Assembly (NCBI RefSeq): GCF_048128805.1
Contig: NC_136005.1
Location: forward strand, 22,032,760 to 22,096,759
DNA: 64,000 bases
Reading direction: 5' to 3'
Origin: Centroberyx gerrardi
Lineage: Eukaryota; Chordata; Actinopteri; Beryciformes; Berycidae
Under the pieces are notes generated by a model. It saw nothing but the letters and a program-made list of their open reading frames with translations, was not told the DNA's origin and did no database searches. The translations under genes were made by a program, and so were the position numbers. Positions 20,555 to 59,300 of this stretch are shown here, one piece after another (the stretch's first letter is position 1; each line of letters begins with the position of its first letter).

Positions 20555-20561
20555 GACTGTC

Positions 20562-20575
20562 GCCGCCCTGGCAAC
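20562..20575 (+). promoter_or_regulatory. RFX X-box-like motif upstream of kifap3
   Basis: GCCGCCCTGGCAAC matches the palindromic RFX site GTTGCCATGGCAAC at 11 of 14 positions, with the right half-site GGCAAC perfect. X-boxes near the start codon are a known mark of ciliary/IFT genes, and KIFAP3 is part of the kinesin-2 that drives anterograde IFT. Confidence 0.5.
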
Positions 20576-20654
20576 AGACATCAAAAATAATACAATCCAC
20601 TGCCAGCGTTTTCGGGAGGAAGACTTCCAATGTGGGTTTTCTTTCACGTCTAAC

Positions 20655-46718
<26,064 letters not shown>

Positions 46719-47407
46719 ACCTGGAGCTGTCAGTTACACACACACACACACACACAAACACACATATACTGTACACACAGACACACACATAAACACTGCT
46801 CAGACTGCAGCCATGTTCCTCATATCCACACTATGTGCTACCAAAGCTGCGTCTATATTGTGAAGGAATATTATCAACACTACTGTCTGTTTGCTGTCTT
46901 GAATTGAATGTGCGTACAGAATTAAAACCTTGAAAACCTTCTATATTCAGGCCAGTCTTACATTTCATTTGAGCTTTTTTGTAAATATCTCAGTGTTGAC
47001 GTTGACTATGTAATGCAAGAATACATACATAACTTATTTGTTTTTTATATGTTTCATGATAATCCAGGGAACCAGTGATTTCACCGTGAGATGCATTCCA
47101 TCCGTTTTACATGTTTGACATTACAGAATGTTTCTTTTCACCACCACAGTCTCTTAAGGTGATGATTCCTGGACATTTTTAAACAAAAATGGGCAATATT
47201 GCCCTCAGTGGGGTTGGGGATTGGCAAATGGGGGGGAATCAATGTATCGTTGCCTTTGTGGGTTCTAAGGTGTCTGCGTCATGACCATAGAATCATAAGG
47301 GATAGAAAGGGCAGGCACTTCCTCTCTTATATTGATTCTGCTGACAAGGGGTCATCGGGGCAGGAGATGGCTGGAATTGCTCAGTATAGTTGCACGTGCA
47401 AACGATA

Positions 47408-47582
47408 GTTACGCATGGTAACTCTAGTTCTGTGATCACAGGTGGAGCACTCTATGGAGGGCTCTATTGGCTGAGCACCTGTATGCAGATTTTCAGTGCG
47501 CTGAGGCAACTACATGAGTGGCTAAGCCAATAGAGTCCCATTAGAGGGCGAAGCCTGTGTGAAATAGAACTGTACGTTAGAC
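47408..47582. mobile_element. Foldback (palindromic) element in the kifap3 3' UTR
   Basis: Imperfect inverted repeat of about 175 bp. The inner arms CTCTATTGGCTGAG (47,463-47,476) and CTAAGCCAATAGAG (47,522-47,535) pair at 13 of 14 positions, and outer arms containing AGTTCTGTGATCACAGG and CCTGTGTGAAATAGAACT continue the pairing with mismatches. Probably an old MITE. Confidence 0.6.
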
Positions 47583-47863
47583 TACTTTATTGTTTTGCCT
47601 GCACACACAAGTCTGTAACACTGTATTGAATCTATGCTCTGGAGCTAAATGTCATCTACCTTTATTGTTTTGAATGTAATATGAGAAGAAATATTAACAG
47701 CCTCTACTGTTTTGCCTTCATGAGAAAGACAAAATGCTTTTTAAATGTGAACGAATGTCTGCTTTATTGTTTTGTATTCTTTGTTATACTGTCTTTCATG
47801 TGCCTGGAGCGCTACTGGCCTACTGTAATATGGAATAGCCTTTTTCTGTGGTGCAATATATGA

Positions 47864-47869
47864 AATAAA
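47864..47869 (+). terminator. Putative kifap3 polyadenylation signal (proximal)
   Basis: AATAAA about 1.15 kb after the kifap3 stop, followed by a TG-rich stretch. A second AATAAA is at 48,053-48,058. Confidence 0.6.
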
Positions 47870-48037
47870 TGGTTGGAATATGACTGGTGTCAAACTGCAT
47901 ACAATACTAAACCTATTTTAGTCTTTTTTTAGTCTTCTAAAAATAGAATTACCAACAGGTTTTTTGTGTTTTCGTGTCACTCATGGGTAAAAAATGTTTT
48001 GTGGACCATAAATGAATAATCAAAGCAGCATGCTGTA

Positions 48038-48068
48038 TTTATTTTATTGTCAAATAAAAGCATTTATT
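48038..48068. terminator. Bidirectional polyadenylation-signal cluster between kifap3 and niban1
   Basis: On the plus strand AATAAA (48,053-48,058) could end kifap3. On the minus strand TTTATT at 48,063-48,068, 48,043-48,048 and 48,038-48,043 reads AATAAA and could end niban1. If both are used, the two convergent transcripts overlap at their 3' ends. Confidence 0.5.
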
Positions 48069-49393
48069 ATTTATGTTGTTTTCCCAACACTCACACACCC
48101 AGTGGACGGCTGGCTTATAGACTTCGCACAGCAATAGTTTGAGGGCATTTTTGTTTATAGACTCTGTTTAATTCATATTTCCACAACATTTCCATTAACC
48201 AACATTCGCCTTCTGGCTAGTGAGGAAAACTCAGTTTTCTTCCCTATACATCATATACATCAGCATAGCGGTCTTCTAACCATGTCAGTACACGATGTAC
48301 TATACAGATAACAGGCACTTGGTGGTGGTGATGTTCCAGCACAGGTATTCACAGACCTTGTGCCAGTCTCTATGGCAACCACATCCGCATTAAAAAAGGT
48401 TGCCTTCCTTCATCGTGGAACTGAGATTTAAGGCACTTGGAAGCAACATGAAACATGAGTAGATGGAGGTACTGTAAAGGCACTTGATGTGCTACTTGTT
48501 GGGTTTCCTGTGAGAATTAGTTTAAAAAAAATAACTTTTCAGTGAGTCAAAAAACACATCAAGGAGGAAGCTATCATCTGGCGAAACTAAACCTATAGTT
48601 TATGTATTTGGCAGTGGTATTGATCCAGTATAACAACTCACATGGTTTAATATATTAATATATCTGGTATCGTGATTTCAAAACAATCTAAAATGCATAT
48701 GCATGACAAAGGTAATTACAAATGTTAGAATATTTGACACAAGTGAGGATGTGTTCCCACTAGTCATCATTTAAAATAGATTTATCATAATTTGTTTTCT
48801 TGGTAGAGACTGCGGAGTGCTATAATGAAATTTCAATCCAGAAAATTCACTATTGTGTAATAGAATTGCAGTTGCTACGATTATTTTAGTGTTAGGACAA
48901 TTCAAAGTCAGCGAATGAAACAGAGATCTTAGATTATCTTGCTTAGCGGAACCCAACTTTTTATGCCCAAGTTACAGTCCCTGTATACTGATTTGTATAA
49001 ATGATTTGTATAAATTATTTACCTTAATTTCATGCATACTATATGTATTTGAGTTCATGGAAGCTTTTGTAACAGTTCAATATTTCTCAGGAGCCAGAAT
49101 TCTTTCCTGATTTGTCTTTGCTGTTCAGTTTCTGCTGAGAAAGGCATCCTTGCTTTAGCTTTTCTCATGGTCATGATACACGGGCAACATTTTGAGGCAA
49201 CGCAGATCAGCAATTTTGTCAGAAATTACCACCTTTTACCAACCACCAACTATAACATTTAGTTGTTTTGTCCCAGTTACTAATCCCCAGCCCTGCTGAA
49301 TGGAATATTATTCATCTCCATTGCCTCACAAGGTTGCCCATGTGTCACTGTCTGAAGCCGCTGTTATTTGCAGGGTGACGGCGCCATGATGCT
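48069..49393 (-). other. Presumed niban1 3' UTR
   Basis: 1.3 kb between the niban1 stop codon and the minus-strand AATAAA cluster. AT-rich, no ORF or repeat worth naming. Confidence 0.5.
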
Positions 49394-50823
49394 TCATTCG
49401 TCCACTGGAAGTCCGCTTGGGTAACGCTGCACCAGCTCCTCCACCTCAATCACTTCCACCACCAGGTCGCGGATCTCCCTGATGGAGTCCAGGGCCTGGG
49501 CTTCGGGGCTGGAGGGAGAAGCCTCTTCAGCAGGCTCAGCGGACGCCGAGGTCGGGGCGTCTGACCTCTCCTCTGAAGGCTCCACGCTCACACTAGCACC
49601 TGCCTCCGTGTCCCCGCTAACGCTGACGTCACTACCGACAGCTCCCGTCTGCGCTTGAGGTGAAGGGTCACCACCAGGGGTTTTGTCCGACGCTTCATCT
49701 GGGGGATCGTCTGAGCTCACGGGCGACTCGCTGAGGTTAACGTCCCCCTCCGCAAGGTCAGAGGTCGTCGAGACTTCATCTTCACTGCTCTGCAACACCT
49801 TGCCCTCCTCCATGGATTCCAATTCTGAGGGGGGCGACTCGCTTCCCGCCGACACATGTAGAGAAGAGGGTCCTGAAACTTGTTCTTCATCTTCTCCCGG
49901 TAGGTCTAGGCTGCCGTCTGTGGGTGCAACTACAGGTTCCCCGCCACTAGAGGGGGCCTCTAACTTGATTTCAGAGCTCTCGCACACTGTCACATCCTCA
50001 GCGTCTTCAGTGGTGGCTACTGTTAGGGAAGCAATGCCTTCTTCTAATGTATTTACTGGGGTTTGTTCAGTTGCAGGCTCCGGGGCAGGTGATGGGGTGG
50101 GATCAGGGCTTGGGACGGGCGCTTCACTCTGTGCTGCTGCTGCTTCTTCTTGTGCGTCTGTCTTTACCTCCACGCTTTCTACAGCGGCGGGAGTTTCTGA
50201 CAAAGCTATTTCTACTGGGTGTGGGGTGTCTGTGCTCTGTGTCTCAGCCTCAGCAGCTGTCTCGACTTTCTCTGTTTCAACCGCAAGCGCTTCCTCTTCG
50301 TTTACAGTCTCTGGGGCCGCTGCTATTTCAACTTTCTCTGCCTCAGTTGGGGTGGTTACGTCTGCTACAGCTGCTGTCTCAAGTGCGGCAGAGCTGTCTT
50401 CTTCAGCCACTACAGTGTGGGAGACATTGGCTTCTGCTTCTGCTGCGGGTGCTGGCGCCTCTGCCTGCTGCGTGACAGCGACACTAGGAGTCGTCTCCAA
50501 TACTTCAACCTTCTCCACAGGTGTCGCAGTGGCTGTCGCCTCTGTCTCGGCTTCGCCCGGCAGCACAGCCTCCTCTTTCTCCTGCTGCTCTTCCGCCATG
50601 GTGCTGGGTATCTCCCGCGGGACCGGGGCCAGACCGTTAACCGCGAGAGGAGAGGGGGGGTGGGGCTCCGGAGAGAGCTGCGTGGGGGAAGCCAGCACCC
50701 TGGCCGGGCTGCCGGGGGTGGACACCGGGGGGGAGGAGAGGCTGGAGCGGCTGGACTGGCTCAGGAGGTCTCTGCTGTCCGTGAACAGGTTGTGCTTCTT
50801 CAGGCTGGCCGCCTCCTTCACCA
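49394..50823 (-). CDS. niban1: niban1 coding exon 14 (terminal), acidic low-complexity tail
   Basis: Acceptor GTGCTGCAG; 475 codons and a stop in one exon. Begins VKEAASLKKHNLF, continuous with the conserved core, then a Ser/Pro-rich stretch, then about 350 residues dominated by Ala, Glu, Val, Thr, Pro and Ser with no predicted fold. It ends with a short conserved-looking helix, REIRDLVVEVIEVEELVQRY, before PSGLPVDE. The tail makes this protein longer than human NIBAN1 (928 aa from memory). Confidence 0.94.
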
Positions 50824-51117
50824 CTGCAGCACAGGGAGAAAGGAGAAGTAGTTAGTCCCTCCCCTTGAAACTACTCTTTCAGGCTTGTAAATGAGAATGG
50901 GCGTGTCACCAATTTGTCGTTGTTAGTGTTATTATTAGCATTATTGTACCTTTGGTGATCTCCTTGTCAAGCGTCTGCAGGAGAATGTCCTCGTAAACGT
51001 TCTCAACGTGGACAAAGTTGGAGTGGTCAGCATAGATCAACTGCTCAAGACCCTGGAGCTCCTGTCCAGAGAGACACAGATAGAGTTAGACATACAGCTT
51101 AAGCTCTGGTGTGTGTG

Positions 51118-51195
<78 letters not shown>

Positions 51196-51332
51196 AGAGA
51201 GAGAGAGAGAGTGCATGCAACCATCTGTGCGTGCATAAATGCATATGTAGAAGCGTGTGCATGCATGTGTGCAGACATGCGAGTGTTGGTGCACAGTCTG
51301 TATATGTGTGTATAAATGTGTGTGTGTCTGTG

Positions 51333-51378
<46 letters not shown>

Positions 51379-52364
51379 CTGACTCACAGGTTTGCAGGTG
51401 GGGGCCAGGTTCTTCTTGATGTGAGGCAGAGTGATCGCCACTAGAGCCTCCTGGAAGATCCTCTTCCTCACTGTGCTGCTGTCGTAATCATATTGCTGTG
51501 GGAAACCCAGAGGAGAGAGGAGCAATCACATGTCTGTATGTTTATGATCAATCCCTCTGGAGTTCTTTTTTAATATATCGTGTATTATGGCATTACAGCA
51601 TCTGTAGAGCATCATGGTATATTGTTATTGTATTTTAACGGTGCAATTTATCTATCTTGCCCGGATACAGCTGTCTGAACAGAAGCAAATATAAAAATGC
51701 AGAATGAAAACCAGGCAACACAGTATGCACACAATCATTCAAAAACAGGAGGATGCCAGAATGATCTCTTCTATCAAAGCACTTCATTTTTGTGACCTTT
51801 CACTAAGCTTTTTATTCTCTCCATACTCTTCAGTATCTGCATATCTTCTTGTGTTATTAACGCTGGTCTGACCTTGAGCACCCTGTGTTTGGCCTTCTCT
51901 ATGGCAGAGCCTGCGTTGTCCGGGTTGTCCTGGATCGCCTTGTGCAGCAGTTGCTCAAACGTATAAGCTGCGTTCTCCATCAGCTGGACCAAACAGAGAG
52001 AAGATGCGATCAGACAGCAGTTGAATGCCCAATTTCCCCACAAAAAAAGAAAGAAAAGAAAAAACAGCTGCAAAATCCATCAATGAAATAACATCATTAA
52101 CAGCCCACCTCTGATTCATCATGTATTCACACCACTGCACTTACCTGCGAGTTATTTATTGTTGCAACACCAAAATGCTGACTATAAAATGATGGAAAAT
52201 ACAGCACAATCACAAGTGTATCGTAAATACTGGCTAATAAAATGATTGAGTCAGACACTTCCACAGCCCACACAGTCTGTGGCTGCGATCAACAGAGACA
52301 CAAGGGCTCAGCCGTCGGCCAAGGGTTGACAGAGGAAGTGAATGGAATAAATTAGACCTGAGTG

Positions 52365-52419
<55 letters not shown>

Positions 52420-54177
52420 GGAGAGAGACGGATAGAGAGAGAGTAGATGTACCTGCTGCAGGTCTATCTGGGCACTGTGAATCAGACTAGTGATGTTAGA
52501 GAAGCCAAATCGCTCTTGCAGGTGATGCAGCTTCTCCTGCAGGGAACCGATCTTCTGGTAGCAGCTCAACAGGTTGGGCTTTGCCATGTTGGCCAAGGCC
52601 TGCAGAGGGAGGGAGAGAGAGAGCGAGAGAGAGATGGGGGTTACTATAAGTTAAGAGAGGATGACCACTGAAAAACTGTTGACAGTAGAATGGAAGGAGA
52701 GTAAAAGGAGAGAAACAGGTGAGTCTGAGGAAGCCAAAAGGGGATAAAAAAAAAATACATCAACATACCTTTTTCAGATCCTCGTTGACCCGGCCCCCCT
52801 GGAAGTCCTGACACAGTTGGTCCATCATGCCGTCACTCAGCTGCCGTCCCTCCTGGAAGCCAGAGCTGATTGGCTCCATCAGCTCCTCCAGGACAGAGGC
52901 GAGGTACGGCTGGACACTCTCACAGCACAACTTCTCCGCCGGCTCTGAGACACTGGCTGCAGGAGGGAGCACAAGAGGTTTCTGTTAGAGACAGAGAACC
53001 TACACTCACCACTGTGAAGCTGGACGCACTGCCAGAAGTAGTGGGTAACCTGCCCAGAGGTTTAGGATAGATTTACATGCAGTTAGGTAATTAGGATACA
53101 TTCCCTTTAAATTACCTTTCTGCTCACTCTGACACACTTGCTACAGGAGCTGTGGTGATGAGGGATTTCCAGTAGATACATTTACAATTTTAATTACATT
53201 TAGAATGCTTGCAATTATTCTAGACTTAGACATGTACAATGAGATGCAATAGGATTACAGTGGCAAAACCCCTCTGTTAGTTGCGACATATTCGCTATGA
53301 AAAAGAAAGAGTTCTACAATTTCATAGACCAAAGTTATAAAAATACATTCAGAAAATGGATTTAGTGGAAAATGGATGGTTTTAGTCCTCAGTTCTGACT
53401 TGGCTGAGTCAAGTTGGAAGGAATTTCCCCATCTGACATAGACTTCCAGTTATTTCTTTTGTTGCCTAAACAGGGTAAATCAAGTTTTTCATGTTTATAT
53501 AATGAAGGAAAGATCTGTGCAGGAAGGGAAAATCTGATTTAAGCAGGACGCTGGTGGAAAAACCAGTCATCTGAAAATAATGCACTGAGCGGCTGAGTAA
53601 AACTCTGCCTGTTAACAATAAAGCGAGAAAAGTTGAGCGTTACCAATGAAATGGTCTCAAGACACGCTGGTCACTGTGATTTGCTTAAATTGAAGACAGC
53701 TTCAATGCGTCTGATTTATAAAACATGCTGTTATGTGTAAAACTTTATGTGAGAGACGCTGAAATTCTGGGCCAAAACAATGCTAAATATAATAAATGAT
53801 ACCAAATGCTTTTAAAGGCAGTTAAGTGGCTGATATGCAGCTGAAGTGTTTTTCTCACACTAACAATGCTCTCTATACAAATGTGTTAGCCGTAGTTCGG
53901 CCAACTTGGCTGTAATGTCATGGGAAAATGTTGCGTTGCACTAGTGCAGAACCTTGGCATGTCCCCTCATGAAGCCGGGCCTGTGTGGATCAATATGATA
54001 TAAAGGGAGTGCAAGCTGAAAGTCTCTTCCTCAGATAATTCTTGTCATTGTGAGCCAGGTGTCAGTGTCAACACTAATGAACAACACAAAAGGTCTACTT
54101 GAGGGAGCTGTCAATCACAATACAAAGCTGCACACCCTACCAGCCACACCCTGAATCTGCTCCGGGCTTCTCGGACA

Positions 54178-54217
<40 letters not shown>

Positions 54218-54599
54218 TCTGGAAAAGCCAACTGCTGAAATCTCTCTTTCTCTGACTGATGACTGCTGTTGTGTGGAAACAGGAAACAAGACTCCAATTT
54301 CTGATGTTATCAAGCGACACTTTGTGCAGCTGCTGCACTGAGCATCAATAGGAGACAAACCTTTAACGCACAATGAAACAAAACTCATTTGGGTGTGAAA
54401 ACCCTAACAAACATTCAAAGCGTCCATAAAATCAGCATACATCTCATATATTTGATAGTGGATTAGTTATGGTTATCTGTGTTCTCTTCCTTTGCAATTA
54501 CCGAAGCTTATTTCTGTGTGGACATTCCTTTTGTTCCTTAGAATATCTACAAATCTGCACCTGGTCTCTTTTAATAAGTCTTGGAATTCCTTTGTTCTG

Positions 54600-54645
<46 letters not shown>

Positions 54646-56341
54646 TATGAGACATTTAACACTCTGACAAATGTACAGTGATGGATTGTTTGTATCACCT
54701 TGAATCGTTCTATTTGAAAGCCCTCTGCTCCCCCTCAGCGACTGTGCAGCACCAACAACCTAAAGGCAGTTTCATTCACATTTATCACAGTGGAATGTAG
54801 CCCATCCTGTGTCTGACAGTAGTGAGACTGAGCTGGCCCCCTCCCGATGGCAAAGGGGACATTTTCCAAACTATCATAAAAAAATATCCTCTGCCACAAC
54901 ACTGACTCCAAATATTGCTCATGCATCATGGTGTTTGGGTTTGGTCTTGCTGGATGTTGGTCCAGTCCTTCCGGCAGCGTGTTACCTCGGAGCTTGTCCT
55001 CCAGCGAGCCTCTAGCGCTGACGATCTGGTCCATGTCGGAGTGGATCAGTACTTCCTGTTGGCGGGACGAGGTGCGACACTCCTCCTTCATGGCCGAAAG
55101 CCCGTCCAACAGATGCTCCTGGACCAGGATGTAGGCCGCCTCCACCGTCTGATGGAATTGAATCGATTGAGAATGGGGTTAACATTATAAAAAACAATAC
55201 AGAATCAACTCAAAAGCCTAAAATTCAGTGAAGACTCCCAGGTTGATACCTCCATTAAGCTCTAGAGCCGTTGTATTTTGAAGCGATAAGTCTACATTGT
55301 GGATGCGTAATCTGGGATTTTAGATTTAATCGGGCCAAACCCCTCAGAAATGGTCGACTGGGAAAACAATAATCTGAACACTGGCATAAACACAAAATTC
55401 CAAACTGACCGTGACACACAGATGACGCACAAGCAATTTGAAATGCTCTCTGTATGCTAATTTGCAAATGAAATGCAAATTTGTTCCACGCATCAATAGG
55501 GAAATTCCAACAAGTATGCATCATGTCCATCACCGCTGACTATTAGGTCAGTAGTGAAGCCTGAGTTTTGGATGGGTGTTCCATTATAATGTCTGTCTGA
55601 CAGCAGTTAAGCTGTGGGAAAGCAACAGTTTGACTCACAGCGAACCACACTCTCTTCTTCTCTGTCTTCTTGGCCTTTAGGCGAGGCAGCATGTCCTTCT
55701 CTAGAGACGGCAGCAGCTGCTCCATCACTAGGTTGGCCATCACCTAAACACACACACACACACACACGTACATACACAATATACACACAAGGACATACAG
55801 ACACACACGCATACACAAACACACACCAATGACATTGTATTTGAGTAAATTTTAGAAAAGTTTAAGGAAGTAAAGCAGTAGCCTCAGATATGTTTTTCGA
55901 CTGGTTTGTGATATTGCAACTGTGGTTATAAAACACAGTGAAACTCCTGTCCGCTTTGTTTCTACTGCCAACATTACATTCATTCCATTCAGTTTTTAGC
56001 GATGACACGTGTGGGTGTGTGTCAGATGTGTGCCATGTATACGCATAAAAAGCACAGAGCACACATGCACAGAGAAAATCTCTGTGCATGTGTGTGTGTG
56101 TGTGTGTGTGTGTAAGCATGTGCACTTTTTTATATATCCTTAGCTATATACATACAGTATATAAACTGTATATATATGTACTGAACGTACACTGTACATG
56201 TGTGAATGTGACTGGTAGATGTCGCAAAAAAAGGTGAAATCAGTCAACTTAAAATCACATTATCCGGACGATTTTAGGTAAGACAGAGTGTGAAGGGTTT
56301 ATGTCTATATGTAATTGCTGAAACAAAATGACTTGAGTCGT

Positions 56342-56388
<47 letters not shown>

Positions 56389-59300
56389 TGAAGAGGTGTG
56401 TAGATGTAGGAGTGACAATGGCAGCCTCCTGTCAGAATCAGTAGTGGCTTCCTGTAGCGAACTTCCCTTCACCCCCGACCATTCAGAACAAACCGTGTGA
56501 TCACACAGCAACACAATAGACCATTCACACTGTCATTTAAAGGGAATGGAGAGAAAAAGGGGGCGGGCAGGCAATAAGCACAATGACAGATCAGAGAGGA
56601 AGAGAAAGAGGGAGAGAGAGAGAGAGAGAGAGAGAGACTCATCCTCCTCTCCTCCCATGTCTTCTCTACCTCTGCTCTGGCAGAGATTATGTAACATACA
56701 ATGTGAAAGGGAATAAATGAGCAGGTCTTTGATGTCTATACATCCTTCACACAATCATGCAAATTAAACAATGTATATGGCCTAGTATAGGATGTATATG
56801 ATGTGTATATATACTGTATGTAGTATGTATATGTATGATGTAGTATGGTATATGACATGTATTTGATGGCATGTAAAGCCCTTTGAGACTTGACTGTGAT
56901 AAAGGCCTATATAAATAAACTAGACTAGACTAGGCAACACATACAAGCCTAAATAGCACTAACTCAACAGACTCCTCTTGGCTCCACTCTCCAATTGGAT
57001 GACATGTTTTTGGCCTGACAGCTGAACATCTGCTTCATGATTTTTAGCTGTCTCCACAATCAGGCTTTATCTGTTTCCCAGACACAGCACATGACCTGGT
57101 AAAACGAGACCAAAGCAGCGGAGGGCAGGCGAAGACGCAGAGACAGAGCTGGAAATAGAACCTGAGACGAACTGCAGAAACAAAAACAACAGAGAGGGGG
57201 AATGGCGACATACCCTGACATCGCTGCCTATCAGCATGTCCCAGGCCTCGTATTTGCCCTTCTCCTGCCTGTAGAGCTGGATGGCTTTGAGGAAAGCCTG
57301 CACTTCACACGTCTTCTTCTTCAGAAAGTCTAACAGGGAGGGAGGGAGGAAGAGATATTAAAACAGAAGAAGAAGAAGTCAAATAGAGGGACATACTGAC
57401 ATGCTGAGACAAACGATAACAGCAGAAGTTAAAGAAATGAAATCTGGTCAATTAAGAGGTAAATGTTAGGCCTAAATGAATGGGTGTCTCTGTGTTCAAT
57501 TAAAGTAAAGGGCAGACGTCTCTCCACACTTGCTTTCACTTTGATTTAGCGCCGACTGTGACAAGTGACATCGATCTGGTGAATTTATTTCGAAGCTCCG
57601 TCAACGACGCGTGCGGCGGGACTCTCTCAAATAACCCGGCGCATCAACGTGATTAAAGGCCCATCTGTATTCCTAGGAGCTGGTGTGGTGGGTCTGTTGC
57701 CGTGGTAACAGCTGCGAGCGGTAAAAGCCCCATTTTCGTGAGCCTCAGAATTATGAGTCTATGTTGGGTAGTAGATTCTTGGAGAGCAAGATGCATGGTC
57801 GGAAATAAATTAAATAAAATTCAGACTGCATTTTACCCCAGTGTTTGCATAAAATACAAATGTAAAGAAAAGGAAAACCTTTACAGATTATGTGACAGTG
57901 AATTTGAAGCTCATGTTTTATTGTCACATAGTGCACTGTTAATCTCGTCTCTGTCCATGAATTTTAAATAGTATGGCTTTGCACACCTAATATCTTTGGT
58001 GACAGGTGCATTGGAGAAAATGACTATGACACTTGAAAATGACACTTGAAAAAGTCACTCTTCACTTGATTAAGAGTCTTCATTGACCAATATGAATTTG
58101 AGAGTGAACCAATGTCTCCTGCCTGCTGTTTTTGTCTCTGTGTTGGGACTGATAATTGATGGTTGTTAAACTGATGGTTGATCTCAAGCCGGCTGCCTTG
58201 GTTCTAGTTCTTGGTTCATAATTCCTTTGTCAGAAATTATAACGATAGCTCCCTTTGCATTCACAGTTGTTTTGAAATATTTGAATGTTCAGGTTTTCAC
58301 ATCCCATATAGAAAAACAAACAGCGAAATACTTCATTAATTTGCTTTTTTTTATCCACTTATACATATTCAAAAATATAGCTTTAGCCACTGTTTATAAA
58401 GCTACATTATATGAATCAATTATTGGTCATTTTTAACCAATATGTTAGATGGAACCTTATAATTCATTGTCACTGAGGATATTTACAGCAGCTACCATCC
58501 TGTTTTGTTTTGTTTTTTTATTAGACTGTTTTTGACAGAAGTCTCAGACCAAAAACAAGAAGATGGCCATGGCTATATTTTTCTTACTAAGAAGTATCTG
58601 TCATTCAGAAGTATCAGACCTCCCTTGGTTCTGGTTATGTATGATGCTGTAGGATGGTGAAGCCAGATTAGTATGTACTTGTACAGAAGTGGTACCTTGG
58701 TTCTGGTGCCGTATGCAGTCTGACAGGATGGAGAGGAAGCCGGCCTGCTTGGCCTCCTGGCGGAAGCAGAAGTAGGAGTCCCTGCGGTACGGCAGGCGCA
58801 GGTAGACCGGGAACTGACCTGGCATACCGGACAGAGGAGGGACAAACTCCTCCTTCACATCTGCAACACAAAACACAATATACTGTTATAGTACTAGCTT
58901 AGTCTCCAAACTGTCTGTGCCTGTGCAAGAGTCCGTACGCTACAGTGCTGCATACTGCAGGCTGGTATCCTGGCTGTCATGCAGTGGCACCTTGGCTGAA
59001 TGCATTTGAGCACAAAAAGTCTGAGCCCCAGTTTCTCCCATATTTTATACATGCAAAATGCTTATGTGCCTATAATTAGTACATCAATCTTGTTTTTAAA
59101 TGTTTTTAACATACACAGCTACATTAACGCCACCACAAACATTTATTAGATGCAGGTGTAATTCAATTACAAGCATATCCCTGTTCTTGTGTGAAAACCT
59201 CTTAACATAAATTTAAGGATTACATGTTCTATGGGTTGAGAAAATTGACATTTTGGAGATATGACGTGTTCACCTGACTGCGACAATATTTTTATTGACT

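Larger units (their letters stand above)
20489..20590 (+). other. Possible upstream ORF in the kifap3 5' leader
   Basis: ATG at 20,489 (context ACAGATGG) opens a 33-codon frame ending TAA at 20,590, 64 bp before the kifap3 ATG and out of frame with it. It matters only if the transcription start lies upstream of 20,489, which the sequence cannot show. Confidence 0.35.

Noticed and set aside
49683..50855. 390-codon open frame on the plus strand antisense to niban1 exon 14
   Set aside because: It mirrors the Ala/Glu/Thr/Val codon composition of the sense tail (runs of Ser, Ala, Val), has no conserved motif, and the sense frame is continuous with conserved exons.
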